From assembly GCA_003160215.1 (NCBI GenBank), contig PLQW01000115.1:1-46813 (forward strand): 46,813 bases of DNA. Reading direction: 5' to 3'. The DNA comes from Acidobacteriaceae bacterium. GTDB taxonomy: Bacteria > Acidobacteriota > Terriglobia > Terriglobales > Acidobacteriaceae. The notes beneath the pieces were generated by a model. That model searched no databases. It was not told the origin of the DNA and saw nothing but the letters and a program-made list of their open reading frames with translations. Made by a program: the position numbers and the translations under genes. Below, piece after piece: positions 8,769 through 17,521 of the stretch; the stretch's first letter is position 1; the number at the start of each line of letters is the position of its first letter.

Positions 8769-10022
8769 ATGTACGCCACGACATTGAACCGCGCTTCGTT
8801 GTTGATTGTCTCAATCCTACTCATCGCTTCCCAGCAGGCGGCCGCACAGGCTGGCCACCTCGATCTGACATTTGGCAATGGAGGCATTGTAACCACGGAC
8901 TTCGGGGATCAAGGCAACTCCAACAAGGCCAGTCCGAACGCGGTCACCATCCAGCCGGACGGCAAGATCGTGGTCTGCGGTGGGGTTCCCAGCCACACCG
9001 GTTTCCCCGTCCCTGCGGTAGCCCGCTACAACACCAATGGCAGCTTGGATACAAGCTTTGGAACCTCGGGCATTGTGTCCATACCGAGCATAGAGGACGT
9101 CCCCCTTACGGCGATCACCCTGCAGACCGATGGTGCGATTGTAGCCACCGGTTCGAATATTGTGGTGCGGTACCTCTCTACTGGGGTTCTTGACTCCACG
9201 TTTGGAACCGGGGGAATTGTGTCGCTCGGTAATGATTTCCCTGGCGAACCGACAACCGGTGTGCTTGTTCAACCGGACGGCAAGATTTTGGTGGCCAACC
9301 GTTACCTGCTACGTTTTCTGTCCGACGGCCAGTTTGACAACAGCTTTGGGACCGGAGGCACGGCGAGGACTGCTGGTTTTCCGGCCACTGGGCTGGCCCT
9401 TCTTCCTAATGGAAAGATCCTGGTGGCATCTTCCTTTTCGGGAGAAAGCGGCTTTATCTCTCAATATGACTCGAACGGTAGTCTCGACACCACCTTCGGA
9501 ATTGGCGGCCAATTGGCCAGCCCCGGAACTGCAGCCGGTCTAGTTCTTCTCGGAACAGGGGATTTTCTTTCAGGCGGGAGTCTGACCAACAACTCTGTTC
9601 TACCGGTCGGCGGCATTGCGGCCTCTAGCTTTGCGGTATCTCGCTACCTGGGCGTGGGAAGTACGGACGCAAGCTTCGGCACCAACGGCGGTACAGTAAC
9701 TTCTGTTCCCGGTTTTACAGCTATAGCAACTTCGGGTTTAGCGGTGCAGCCGAGCGGTGACATTGTGATGTTGGGTACAGCTTCCCACCTCCCGCTGACG
9801 GCGTTTGCGCTGGCTCGATACACCCCGACCGGCCAGCTCGATACTACATTCGGCAGCAATGGCACCGTCGTTACCTCGTTCGGACTTGGCGCCTCCGTCA
9901 GTGCTAACGGCCTGGCAATTCAATCCGACGGCAAGATCGTCGCGGTCGGGAGTTACTTACTAACGGTCCCCCATGGTCTTTTCGACACCGCGTTTAAGGT
10001 AGCCCGCTACCTGGGTCAATAG
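8769..10022 (+). CDS. Secreted delta-60 repeat protein
   Basis: A 417-residue exported protein built from about seven delta-60-type repeats (TIGR02608-like). Each repeat begins with a LDxxFGxxG block (LDLTFGNGGIV, LDTSFGTSGIV, LDSTFGTGGIV, FDNSFGTGGTA, LDTTFGIGGQL, TDASFGTNGG, LDTTFGSNGTV) and continues with the QPDGKIVxxG and ARY motifs. Such repeats probably fold as a beta-propeller-like array; no enzymatic motif is present. The N-terminus has a signal peptide (ASLLIVSILLIASQQAAA). GAGGAAAGCAT gives a strong ribosome site before the ATG. It stands alone, and an inverted repeat follows the stop. The cellular role is unknown; many relatives are surface or secreted proteins. Confidence 0.85.
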   Translation: MYATTLNRASLLIVSILLIASQQAAAQAGHLDLTFGNGGIVTTDFGDQGNSNKASPNAVTIQPDGKIVVCGGVPSHTGFPVPAVARYNTNGSLDTSFGTSGIVSIPSIEDVPLTAITLQTDGAIVATGSNIVVRYLSTGVLDSTFGTGGIVSLGNDFPGEPTTGVLVQPDGKILVANRYLLRFLSDGQFDNSFGTGGTARTAGFPATGLALLPNGKILVASSFSGESGFISQYDSNGSLDTTFGIGGQLASPGTAAGLVLLGTGDFLSGGSLTNNSVLPVGGIAASSFAVSRYLGVGSTDASFGTNGGTVTSVPGFTAIATSGLAVQPSGDIVMLGTASHLPLTAFALARYTPTGQLDTTFGSNGTVVTSFGLGASVSANGLAIQSDGKIVAVGSYLLTVPHGLFDTAFKVARYLGQ

Positions 10023-10034
10023 ACGGTGTGCTGG

Positions 10035-10055
10035 CAGGAACTCTGGCAGTTCCTG
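10035..10055 (+). terminator. Inverted repeat after the delta-60 gene
   Basis: CAGGAACT (10035-10042) pairs perfectly with AGTTCCTG (10048-10055) around a 5-base loop, 12 bp after the stop. There is no clear U-tract, so it may be a weak or factor-assisted terminator. Confidence 0.35.
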
Positions 10056-10486
10056 TCACGCCCAGCCAAGACGGGGACCCCTTTGGCCGACGCGCCGGAT
10101 GGCGCGCACCGTTTTTGACAAGCCGCACCGCCCGTGCCACAGTACCGCAGCCGCCTTCACTCTTACGCTCTTCGCCGGAACCGCAAGCGCGCACTGCAAT
10201 GTCAGGACGTAAAGCAATAATTTCGACAAAATGTGCCTCATCCGAACCGCTGCTTTCATACAATCCTCGCGCAATCGGACCACTCAACCCGGTTAGCTCG
10301 AAGACCGATCCAGGATATCCTTAGCGGAAGGTTCCGAGATGCCGAGGGCCGGTGATATAACCAGGGCCATGATTGCAGCGAAGCCACGCTGGAATCTTGC
10401 ACGCTTGTATGTGCATCTTTGCGCCGCTTCAGCGACCGTATTACCGTGCGAAGAAGATAGAGACAACAGAGGTGTTGAGCCGACGC
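10056..10486. other. Stretch without recognisable gene
   Basis: Nothing convincing is seen in this gap between the convergent delta-60 and TIGR03067 genes. Short open frames are present on both strands; one on the minus strand has a weak hydrophobic N-terminus, but none has a domain or clear ribosome site. Confidence 0.4.
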
Positions 10487-10936
10487 TCAGGGTTTCGCGC
10501 GGCGATATTCGATCGTAAAGAACGAATCGCCCGGACGGGACGAAAAGTCCTGCGGCCGAGGTTTGCCGGGCAGTCCGTTGCCGCGCAAACGAAGCTTGTC
10601 ACCTTCGAAGCTATAGATCCATTGTGCGGGGACTTGTGGCAGATCGCCATCGCCGCCGACCATCGCAGTCGTGTCGAGCGTCTTGGGCGATTGGGTGGGA
10701 CCAAGGGTTAGAAATCCGCGTTCGACCACCGTGCCATTGTTCACCAGCACATAGCGATCATTCTTGATGAGCAGCATCCGGCCCGCGACTTCATCGGCTG
10801 GAACGGGCTTCCCATCGCGTGTTGCGGCGGTCGCCATCCACTTGCCCTGAAGGCGCTGTAAGTCAGACTGCTTATCGGCGCAATTCGCGGCAAGCGAAAT
10901 TACGCCAAACAGGATGAGCAGGAAGAAGCGGTGCAT
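10487..10936 (-). CDS. TIGR03067-type secreted protein
   Basis: A 149-residue protein with a signal peptide (MHRFFLLILFGVISLAANC; the Cys could also be a lipidation site). The single domain begins DLQRLQGKWMATAATRDGK and carries the pattern known from TIGR03067 proteins: QGxW near the start, a GKPVPADE segment, a middle D-RYVL strand, YSFEGDKLRLR, and RPQDFSSRPGDSF at the end. The family is frequent in Planctomycetes and Acidobacteria, and its function is not established. I chose the Met at 10936 because the hydrophobic leader starts there; an in-frame Met at 10957 would add seven polar residues. It lies 71 bp downstream of the sulfatase and may be the last gene of that transcript. Confidence 0.78.
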   Translation of the reverse strand: MHRFFLLILFGVISLAANCADKQSDLQRLQGKWMATAATRDGKPVPADEVAGRMLLIKNDRYVLVNNGTVVERGFLTLGPTQSPKTLDTTAMVGGDGDLPQVPAQWIYSFEGDKLRLRGNGLPGKPRPQDFSSRPGDSFFTIEYRRAKP

Positions 10937-11007
10937 CTTGAACTCGGAGTCAACCATGCCGCCCCAGCCGCGTGGCCGAGGCGGCGTCTTGAGTAACTGC
11001 AAAGGGC

Positions 11008-12639
11008 CTAGTCCTGTGGTATCTGGGCTCCCTTCGGCGGTACGGAGAGGTCTTTCGGCAGCTCCGGCAGCGCCTCCCAAAAGACTTCACCGTCGAGGCC
11101 GAGGAAGCGGTTGGGATATTCCTTCATTTCCGCAAACGTCTGCTTCAACACCATGCCCAGCGCAGGCATGATCCAACCGTGGTCGTGCAAGGGGCTTCGG
11201 CCGGGAGAGGTCTTCATGGCGTCGGACATGGGGGCAGAGCCCATGAATACGATGTCGTGCAATTCAAAGGGATCGATGAGCACGTCATACAGGGATGCGG
11301 CCGTCTGGTTGCGGTTCACGCCCAACCATGAATCATGGGAGTTGTACGTCAACTTCCAGCGGCCTTGGCGCACCGCGATGCCGCCACTGGCACTGAAGAA
11401 CAGGACGGTGTCACGCTTTCCGGGTCCCTTGCCGAGGATGACATCCGATTGATCGAGGCCATCGAAGACGATGGGTGTGCCCGAGTTGTCCACCCAGTGC
11501 CGGGGCGGCGCGGGCAGACCGGCAATCACCGACAGAGTGGGAAACCAATCCATGCAGGAGAAGATGTCGTGACTTACCACGCCGGCGGGAACGTGTCCGG
11601 GCCAGCGCACCATGGCTGGGACTTTGAAGCCGCCCTCAAACGTGCTGCTCTTCTCACCGCGCCAGGGAGTGTTGCCGGAGTCCGGCCAGGTGTCGATCCA
11701 GGCGCCGTTATCGGTGGTCCAGACGACGATGGTGTTGTCATCGATGCCGGCTTCCTTCAGCGCGGCCATGACCTGCCCGACCTGCCGGTCGAGAATCATC
11801 AGGCCGTCGGTATAGGGATACTGGCCGGGTGACTTGCGCACATCCTCATCGGGAATGACCGATGGGTTGTGCATGCGCATGAAGTTCAGGTCGATGAAGA
11901 AGGGCTCGGGGTCCTTGGCATGCTGCTTGATCCATTTGGTGACATATTCGGTTTGCCATTGGTCCACCAGCTTCAACTCCGCGGTGCGGAATTCACGGCC
12001 GTCGAGCATGGCGGTGGCATCCTTGTCCCCGGGATTCTGCTCCCACATCTTGAGATTCATTTTGCCCCAATACGCCATGAACTGCGGATCGTTGCTGGGG
12101 AAATCGGGATAGAAGCTGGTGTCGTCGTAGGTATACACGTTGCCGTAGTACGGCAACATGTAGTGCATCTCGTCGAACCCGTGTTGGGTGGGATAGTACT
12201 GCACCTTGTCGCCGAGGTGCCACTTGCCCGTCTGCATGGTATGGTAGCCGGCCTTCTTCAGGTACTGAGGCAGGGTTATGTCTGACTTGCTGATCCCGTT
12301 GGGGTCACCGGGTATGAAGACGTTCAGGATCCCGGCACGAACCGGCTCACGGCCGATCATGACCGCAAGACGTCCCAGCGTGCAGGTGGGCTGGGCATAG
12401 TACTGGGTAAAGCGCATGCCTTCGGCGGCAACGCGGTCCATGTTGGGCGTGGGCGCGCCACGGTCCACACCCCCGCCGTACACCCCTAAGTCCATCCAGC
12501 CGACGTCGTCGGTCATAAGGATGATGATGTTCGGCTTTTTCGCCTGGGCGAACCCGGGCAGTTTGCTGGCCAGTACAACTAGAATAAGCAGGGCCAGTGT
12601 CCACCAGTTGGAAATCCTCGTGAATCGAACTGCTCTCAT
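11008..12639 (-). CDS. Arylsulfatase-family protein with aberrant formylglycine motif
   Basis: A 543-residue exported sulfatase (alkaline phosphatase superfamily). It has a signal peptide ending near GFAQA and a perfect AAGGAG ribosome site. Metal ligands appear as TDDVGWMD (Asp44, Asp45) and TTDNGA; GKWHLG and WRGEKSSTFEGG carry the expected catalytic Lys/His residues. The activation motif C/S-x-P-x-R that formylglycine-generating enzyme recognises should be at residues 86-90, but it reads CTLGR, with Leu in place of Pro and Gly in place of Ser, followed by VMIGR instead of LxTGR. The Cys and Arg are kept. The Leu codon CTG is one base from CCG. The protein may be activated unconventionally, be poorly active, or contain a sequence error. 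It belongs to a cluster with an exporter upstream. Confidence 0.9.
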   Translation of the reverse strand: MRAVRFTRISNWWTLALLILVVLASKLPGFAQAKKPNIIILMTDDVGWMDLGVYGGGVDRGAPTPNMDRVAAEGMRFTQYYAQPTCTLGRLAVMIGREPVRAGILNVFIPGDPNGISKSDITLPQYLKKAGYHTMQTGKWHLGDKVQYYPTQHGFDEMHYMLPYYGNVYTYDDTSFYPDFPSNDPQFMAYWGKMNLKMWEQNPGDKDATAMLDGREFRTAELKLVDQWQTEYVTKWIKQHAKDPEPFFIDLNFMRMHNPSVIPDEDVRKSPGQYPYTDGLMILDRQVGQVMAALKEAGIDDNTIVVWTTDNGAWIDTWPDSGNTPWRGEKSSTFEGGFKVPAMVRWPGHVPAGVVSHDIFSCMDWFPTLSVIAGLPAPPRHWVDNSGTPIVFDGLDQSDVILGKGPGKRDTVLFFSASGGIAVRQGRWKLTYNSHDSWLGVNRNQTAASLYDVLIDPFELHDIVFMGSAPMSDAMKTSPGRSPLHDHGWIMPALGMVLKQTFAEMKEYPNRFLGLDGEVFWEALPELPKDLSVPPKGAQIPQD

Positions 12640-12796
12640 GTTGTCTCCTTCTTTCTGTTGATGGTTTGCGCGGTGGCGGCCCGCGCCGATAAAACTGGTT
12701 AATCAACCCATGCAGCAAGCTGGCGGCGTTGGATTGGAAATGCTGCGCTGACTGGCCGAATAAACGAGCAGCCGGTTCAAGACCAAGGTAGCCTCC

Positions 12797-14224
12797 TCAG
12801 AACGGTCCGCCTAAAGCGAGATAGAGGTCAATACGGTTGGCAATGAGGTCGTATTGAATAGTTGTCGTCGCCATCTCGGTCCCTAACACCACATTCTCCA
12901 ATTGCAGCACCGGCGACAGGTCGGTCTGCCCCACGTCGTATTTCACCCTCCCCAGGGTCAGCGCGTCCTGGATGCTGTTTAGGGCGCCCTGAGCGTCCTT
13001 GGCCTCGTCCTTCAAATAGCGCTCATTGGTCAGCGTGACCTCGACATCGTCAAAGGCTTGCAATATGGTCTGTCCATAGAGCGCCAGGGCCGCTTTTTGG
13101 TTTTCGTCAGCGGTCTTTACGCGGGCTTGCAACAAGCCGCCCGTATAGATGGGAGCGAGAAGGTTTCCCGCCACCGTCCAAACCCAGGGCCGGAAGGCAA
13201 GGGCCTGGTAGATTTCATTGGTCAAATAGCCGCCAGCGCCGGTGAGCGCCAGCGAAGGCAGTTGTGCCGCTTTGGCGCTCTGCACCAGATGGAAAGCAGC
13301 ATCGAAATTGTGTTCCGCAGCCGCCACATCCGGACGACGTTCCAGCAACTGGACCGGCAGCCCCGCAGGCACGGGAGGCGGCAGGGCAGCCAGGGCGCTG
13401 GCGGTTTGGATCTCGCCTGCGGGGTAGCGGCCCAGAAGCACTTCCAGCGCTCGAACCACTTGCAGATGGGCGTTGCTGACATTGGCCAGTTGGGCCTGGG
13501 ATTGCGCCAGTTGCGCCTGCGCGAAGTCAACTTGCTGTTGCTCGGCATTTCCAACCTGGAATTGGGCGACGGTCACGTCCAGTAGTTGCTGGTCGATGGC
13601 TACGTTCTGCTCGGCATATTTCTCGAGCATCAAGGTGTAGGTTACGAGGTACCACACCTTGGCGGTCGCCGCCGCCAGCGACATCCGGGCCCACTGGTAG
13701 TCCAATTCAGTTGCGGCAAGCCCCTGCTTGGCAGCCGCCACCTGGGAACGAATCTTTGCCCAAAGGTCGACTTCCCACGACACCCCGCCCAGAAGGCTCG
13801 ACGCATTGAAGACGCCCTTGCGCTGTCCGGTGGATTTTTTCTGATTGTAGCGGCCAAGATACTGGGCGGCGCCGACGACACCAACCATCGGCATCATCTG
13901 AGCATGCACCTCGGTGACAAGGTTCGCCGCTACCTGGACGCGGGTGGCCGCTGCCTGCAGATCGAGGTTGTTCTTAAGGGCCTCGGCCACAATGGCTTCC
14001 ATTTGGGGATCGTTGAAGCTCTTCAGCCATCCGGTTTCAACGGGAGCGGCGCTGGTTCCCTGAGCCGTCCATTGCTCTGGGATTTTCGTTGTCGGAGGCA
14101 GGGCATTGTTCATGGTCTGCGTTGTGGAAGGCGGCTTCTTGACGGCACAGGCAGAAAGCAGCAGCAGAATAACGCCGCCGGCGCCTGCTAAGAACCTCCT
14201 GGATTTGCTGCCGTTTGTATTCAC
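12797..14224 (-). CDS. NodT-type outer membrane efflux lipoprotein
   Basis: A 475-residue outer-membrane factor (RND/MFS-type, OprM/NodT family). I prefer the GTG at 14224: it is 14 bp after the HlyD gene's stop, has GGGAG just upstream and starts a lipoprotein signal (GGVILLLLSAC). A Met at 14269 would overlap the HlyD gene by 31 bases. The mature part has two OEP repeats, with typical segments ALKNNLDLQAAATRVQVA, PAGLPVQLLERRPDVAAAEH and GLLQARVKTADENQKAALA. It should act as the exit duct for the HlyD-type adaptor directly upstream (14239-15462). No separate inner-membrane transporter is encoded nearby, as is also true for the enterobacterial YiaV/YiaW arrangement. Confidence 0.9.
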   Translation of the reverse strand: MNTNGSKSRRFLAGAGGVILLLLSACAVKKPPSTTQTMNNALPPTTKIPEQWTAQGTSAAPVETGWLKSFNDPQMEAIVAEALKNNLDLQAAATRVQVAANLVTEVHAQMMPMVGVVGAAQYLGRYNQKKSTGQRKGVFNASSLLGGVSWEVDLWAKIRSQVAAAKQGLAATELDYQWARMSLAAATAKVWYLVTYTLMLEKYAEQNVAIDQQLLDVTVAQFQVGNAEQQQVDFAQAQLAQSQAQLANVSNAHLQVVRALEVLLGRYPAGEIQTASALAALPPPVPAGLPVQLLERRPDVAAAEHNFDAAFHLVQSAKAAQLPSLALTGAGGYLTNEIYQALAFRPWVWTVAGNLLAPIYTGGLLQARVKTADENQKAALALYGQTILQAFDDVEVTLTNERYLKDEAKDAQGALNSIQDALTLGRVKYDVGQTDLSPVLQLENVVLGTEMATTTIQYDLIANRIDLYLALGGPF

Positions 14225-14238
14225 CCTATTCTCCCGGC

Positions 14239-15462
14239 TCAGTAGCCCGTGAAGACGTAGTTGGTCCATGTGTACCAGCGCATGATGACCTGCCGGATAA
14301 TGAAGAGGTCCTTCCAGTCCTCACCCCGAATTGAGACCCAGCCGTTGGTGCCGATCGGTATGACGATGTCCTTCAAATCGTCTTCCAGATTGAGCACGAC
14401 GTACATACGATCGGGGATCGCGGGCTCGTAGGCTCGCTTCAGCCGGCCCTCGGGATACAGAGCGCCGGAGCCGGTCGCCTTTTCTATCCCAAGTACTTTT
14501 GCATGCAATATCTTGCCCGGTAGCGCGGGTATGGCCACCTCGGCTTCGGCCCCGGGTTTCACTACATTTACATAATTTTGCATCACAGTCGCAACCAGCA
14601 GCGGATTGCTTCGCTGATTGACGAAAACCATGACCGGCCCGATGGACACCATAGTTCCCGGCCGCAGAGTCACCTGAGTCACGTAACCGTCGTCGGGTGC
14701 GACTACGGTGGTTTGGTCCACACTCCACTGGGCGCCGGTAACTTCAGCCTTCGCTGCCGCCAGGATTTCCGGTTGGATCTTGATGGCTTCCTGGAGTGCC
14801 GTTTGTGCCTGAACCAGTTGGGCCTGGGCGGCAACCAATTGTTGTTTCTGGGCGGCCATCTGCTGGTTCTGCGCGAGTACCTGGTCGGTCAGCGCCTTGA
14901 CGTCGGTCTCGTACTTCTCCACTTCGAAGAGGCTGCCAGCGTTCTTGCTCTTCAGTTCCGTATATTCCTTCAGTCGGGTCTTGGCCAAGTTGAGTTGCGA
15001 CTGGGTGGCGCCGATTGCGGCCTGGGTCGCCGAGATTTCCGCCTGCAAAGCCTGGGTCTGCGCTGTCGCAGAGTTCACCGTCTGAGTGTCTTGCAGAATG
15101 GCGGTCGAAGTCCGGATCTCACTCTCGGCATACGACGCTTGCGAGTGCTGCAACTGGTCTGCATAGGGCTGGGGATCCATCTTGAACAACACGTCGCCCT
15201 TTTTCACGAAGCGGTCGTCTTTGACGTCCACTTCGATTACCTTGCCCGGCACTCGCGCCTCGATCTGCGTTGTCACGCCTGAGACGGTAGTGCCAATGGA
15301 AAACGGCTGGGTGTAGTTCATACCGAACAGGACAATTAGCAGGCCAATGAAGCCTACGGCGCCCACGAGGACCTGCGCCAGCAGATTGAACGGCAGCCAG
15401 CGAAACTTGATGAAGATGAGGTAGAGGCCAATGCAATAGACGGCGGCGAGAAAGGCAATCAC
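14239..15462 (-). CDS. HlyD-family secretion protein, YiaV/YibH-like
   Basis: A 407-residue inner-membrane-anchored membrane fusion protein. Two N-terminal hydrophobic segments (residues 2-19 and 27-48) precede the lipoyl-like half at EARVPGKVIEVDVKDD. A long Gln/Ala-rich coiled coil follows at about 105-225, then the second half VVAPDDGYVTQVTLRPG and a beta-barrel region. The C-terminal end RQVIMRWYTWTNYVF resembles the end of E. coli YiaV/YibH. The start is GTG, overlapping the previous gene's TGA (GTGA), so translation is probably coupled. The gene lies in a tight run with a DUF3302 protein, a 72-residue membrane protein and a NodT outer-membrane protein. The substrate is unknown. Confidence 0.88.
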   Translation of the reverse strand: MIAFLAAVYCIGLYLIFIKFRWLPFNLLAQVLVGAVGFIGLLIVLFGMNYTQPFSIGTTVSGVTTQIEARVPGKVIEVDVKDDRFVKKGDVLFKMDPQPYADQLQHSQASYAESEIRTSTAILQDTQTVNSATAQTQALQAEISATQAAIGATQSQLNLAKTRLKEYTELKSKNAGSLFEVEKYETDVKALTDQVLAQNQQMAAQKQQLVAAQAQLVQAQTALQEAIKIQPEILAAAKAEVTGAQWSVDQTTVVAPDDGYVTQVTLRPGTMVSIGPVMVFVNQRSNPLLVATVMQNYVNVVKPGAEAEVAIPALPGKILHAKVLGIEKATGSGALYPEGRLKRAYEPAIPDRMYVVLNLEDDLKDIVIPIGTNGWVSIRGEDWKDLFIIRQVIMRWYTWTNYVFTGY

Positions 15463-15677
15463 GGAGTCACCCCCAGGCGCTGCACCAGCTCGCGATATTG
15501 GCCTTCAACCACGGCTAGCCGCTCCGAGGTTTCCGCCAAAGCCTTCTTGATGGTCGCGTAGTCTGCCGGTCCCGATGGCACAGAGAGCCCAGCTTTCAGG
15601 CGGTCTTTCTCCCGGTTCTTCTGGTCGAGGTATCGCAAGACCAGCACGTAGCCGATAACAAGTATCGCCACTAACAT
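15459..15677 (-). CDS. Small membrane-anchored coiled-coil protein
   Basis: A 72-residue protein with one N-terminal transmembrane helix (LVAILVIGYVLVLRYL) and a charged, probably coiled-coil tail (ATIKKALAETSERLAVVEGQ). I do not recognise a family. It starts two bases after the stop of the DUF3302 gene, with GGAG in the preceding codons, and its TGA overlaps the GTG of the HlyD gene. This packing argues that it is real and works with the exporter, perhaps as a small inner-membrane accessory subunit. Its tail (SERLAVVEGQYRELV) resembles the tail of the preceding protein (SERLNNLENGLRTVL), so both may share a short coiled-coil element. Confidence 0.72.
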   Translation of the reverse strand: MLVAILVIGYVLVLRYLDQKNREKDRLKAGLSVPSGPADYATIKKALAETSERLAVVEGQYRELVQRLGVTP

Positions 15678-15679
15678 GG

Positions 15680-16045
15680 CTATGCTCCTTCTGCGCGAGA
15701 GGGCACTACCTTCGGAAGCACAGTTCGCAACCCGTTTTCCAGATTGTTGAGGCGCTCCGAAATCGACGAAATGGTTGCAGCCAATTCAGCCGTCTCAGCT
15801 TCGCTGATCGCGATCGCGGCGCCTTCGCCGGTGCGCGGGCGAATGAATGCCGCAGCCAGCGCCAGTATCCAGATGGGGAACACCAGAATGCCGACCCATC
15901 CTGCGATGTTGACAGCTTCGGCCCATGGACTGCGGCGTTTCCTGGCAATGGCGCCCGGAGTGTAGGCAAGGAGCAAGATCAAGCACACTGCCCCAAGAAT
16001 CAGGCCAAGCAGTATCAGCAGGGAAAAAACATCGAGAAAACCCAT
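15680..16045 (-). CDS. DUF3302 family inner-membrane protein (YiaW-like)
   Basis: A 121-residue protein with two transmembrane helices (about residues 5-28 and 45-67). The segment AYTPGAIARKRRSPWAEAVN, followed by IAGWVGILVFPIWILA, fits the DUF3302 pattern of E. coli YiaW, whose gene neighbours the HlyD-like yiaV; here the same pairing is kept. A C-terminal tail of about 45 residues with a predicted coiled coil is longer than in YiaW. It is the first gene of a tight four-gene run on the minus strand that also encodes the HlyD and NodT proteins. The role is unproven; the pairing suggests it helps the adaptor or forms part of a small exporter. Confidence 0.8.
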   Translation of the reverse strand: MGFLDVFSLLILLGLILGAVCLILLLAYTPGAIARKRRSPWAEAVNIAGWVGILVFPIWILALAAAFIRPRTGEGAAIAISEAETAELAATISSISERLNNLENGLRTVLPKVVPSRAEGA

Positions 16046-16504
16046 AGTACGCTCCGGAAAAAAGGCTCGTTACACCTTGACTACCGGTTGATTTGTACCC
16101 AGTTTTGCCGCAAACTCTGTGCTCGCTTCTCTTCAGTCCTATCGTTGAGTTCTACAATTTATCTCGTCGGAGCGAGATCGCATCACATAGTACTCGCCGA
16201 ACCCTACAGACAAAAGAAGTTTCCATCGGATGTTTTAGGCCGGTGCGCCGCCCGACGACGCACTCTCGGATTGTCTTCACTCTTCCATTTCTCCTTTTGA
16301 GTGCAATGGTGTTGAGATCTCAATCACCTGAGGGACGATGAGGGCTGCCTTCGTTCGTTTGCCGCCACAGTGGGAAAAAAAGTCAAACGACCCTTGCGAT
16401 CTTCCCGTGGTCATCCGCTTCGGGCGAGGGTCGCGATGAGTGGGTTTTACCAACGTTCATGTGAAATGGACCGTTCAACCATTCCAACCTCCGCTATTGT
16501 CGGA
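16046..16504. other. Gap between HAD phosphatase and DUF3302 operon
   Basis: This should contain the promoter of the minus-strand DUF3302-HlyD-NodT run and the end of the phosphatase transcript. Open frames on the plus strand show no domain and no good ribosome site. No clear terminator hairpin is visible. Confidence 0.4.
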
Positions 16505-17521
16505 TCATTTCTCCCAAGCGAAAATCCGCTTCCAGTCGTTCTTCATGCTGATGACGAACCAACCCTTCGACTTGGCTTCGTCGTACAGTGCCTGAGTGAA
16601 GGCGCCGACCTTGGTATCAGGCAGTCCCTGGGCCGGACCGTAGGCATACTCGCGCTGTGCGTCATCGTGCAGCACAATCATCATCAAGGGTGCTCCGCCG
16701 CCCGCCTGGGTGTACTCCAGCATCTGTTGGTCGCCGGTTGAGTTGCCAAACGCCGCCTTGGAGTGGCGGCCGGTAAAGAGATAAATGTCTTCCGGCTTGC
16801 CGGAAAAATTGTCGTTCAGCAGCAGCTTCGGGGGACGCATCAGGACCCCTTCGCCTTGCTTGCTATAGGTATATTGCGTCTCGAGGGCAGAGCCGATGAC
16901 CTGTTCCGGCGGGACACCATACACTTGCTCGGCATAGACGCGAACGAAGTCCTGCCCGCCGCCGGTGACGATGTAGGTCTTGTAGCCGTTGGCGCGGAGA
17001 TACTGCATCGCCTCCAGCATGGGCTGGTAAGTGAGGCCGGTATAAGGCCGGTCCCAGCGCTTGTCCATCGCCTTCGCCAGCCAGTCTTTTACGATGCCAT
17101 GGAACTGATCTACCGTCATGCCGGTGTGGGTGGCAATCATGATGGTCTCCACGTCTTTCATGGTGAGCTTCGTCAGCGCGGCCTTGTCGCCAGAAAGCAC
17201 GGTCTGAAATGGCTGCGTGGTCTTCCATTCCGGGTGCTGCGGCGCCAGCTCGGCGACCCGCTCAAAGGCAAATACGAACTGCGTGTACATGGGGTGTTCG
17301 ACCCACGTGGTGCCGTCCTGGTCGAAGGTGGCGATGCGCTGCCCCGGTGGGACGAAGTTCGGACTCGCTGGGTCGGTCGTGACCTTCACGAAGTTAAGGA
17401 TCGCCTGCTTCGCCGGCCCGGCATTCCACGACGGCAGCGGGTCCTGCGCCTGCGCGACCGCGGAGGCAATCAGTATCAAGCAAGACAATATGGAGGTATA
17501 AAAAGACGACCGTGTCCTCAT
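16505..17521 (-). CDS. Exported HAD-superfamily phosphatase
   Basis: A 338-residue haloacid dehalogenase-type hydrolase with a signal peptide (MRTRSSFYTSILSCLILI, cleavage near AVAQA), so it should act outside the cytoplasm. Motif I is ATFDQDGTTW (Asp67 nucleophile, Asp69 acid/base), motif II is YIVTGGGQDF, and motif IV is AFGNSTGDQQMLEY. The cap between motifs I and II is helical (TMKDVETIMIATHTGMTVDQ), as in SerB-like members. Motif IV has Asn-Ser-Thr-Gly-Asp where many HAD enzymes have two acidic residues. I chose the ATG at 17521 because GGGAG lies eight bases upstream and the signal peptide begins there. It lies upstream of the exporter and sulfatase genes on the same strand; a shared role in phospho- or sulfo-ester metabolism is only an inference. 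Confidence 0.88.
   Translation of the reverse strand: MRTRSSFYTSILSCLILIASAVAQAQDPLPSWNAGPAKQAILNFVKVTTDPASPNFVPPGQRIATFDQDGTTWVEHPMYTQFVFAFERVAELAPQHPEWKTTQPFQTVLSGDKAALTKLTMKDVETIMIATHTGMTVDQFHGIVKDWLAKAMDKRWDRPYTGLTYQPMLEAMQYLRANGYKTYIVTGGGQDFVRVYAEQVYGVPPEQVIGSALETQYTYSKQGEGVLMRPPKLLLNDNFSGKPEDIYLFTGRHSKAAFGNSTGDQQMLEYTQAGGGAPLMMIVLHDDAQREYAYGPAQGLPDTKVGAFTQALYDEAKSKGWFVISMKNDWKRIFAWEK

Noticed and set aside
10028-10324. Open frames on both strands after the delta-60 gene
   Set aside because: The frames overlap in antisense and lack any domain or clear start; likely non-coding.
16088-16341. Overlapping plus-strand frames in the gap before the HAD gene
   Set aside because: Two frames overlap each other, neither has a domain, and both lack ribosome sites.
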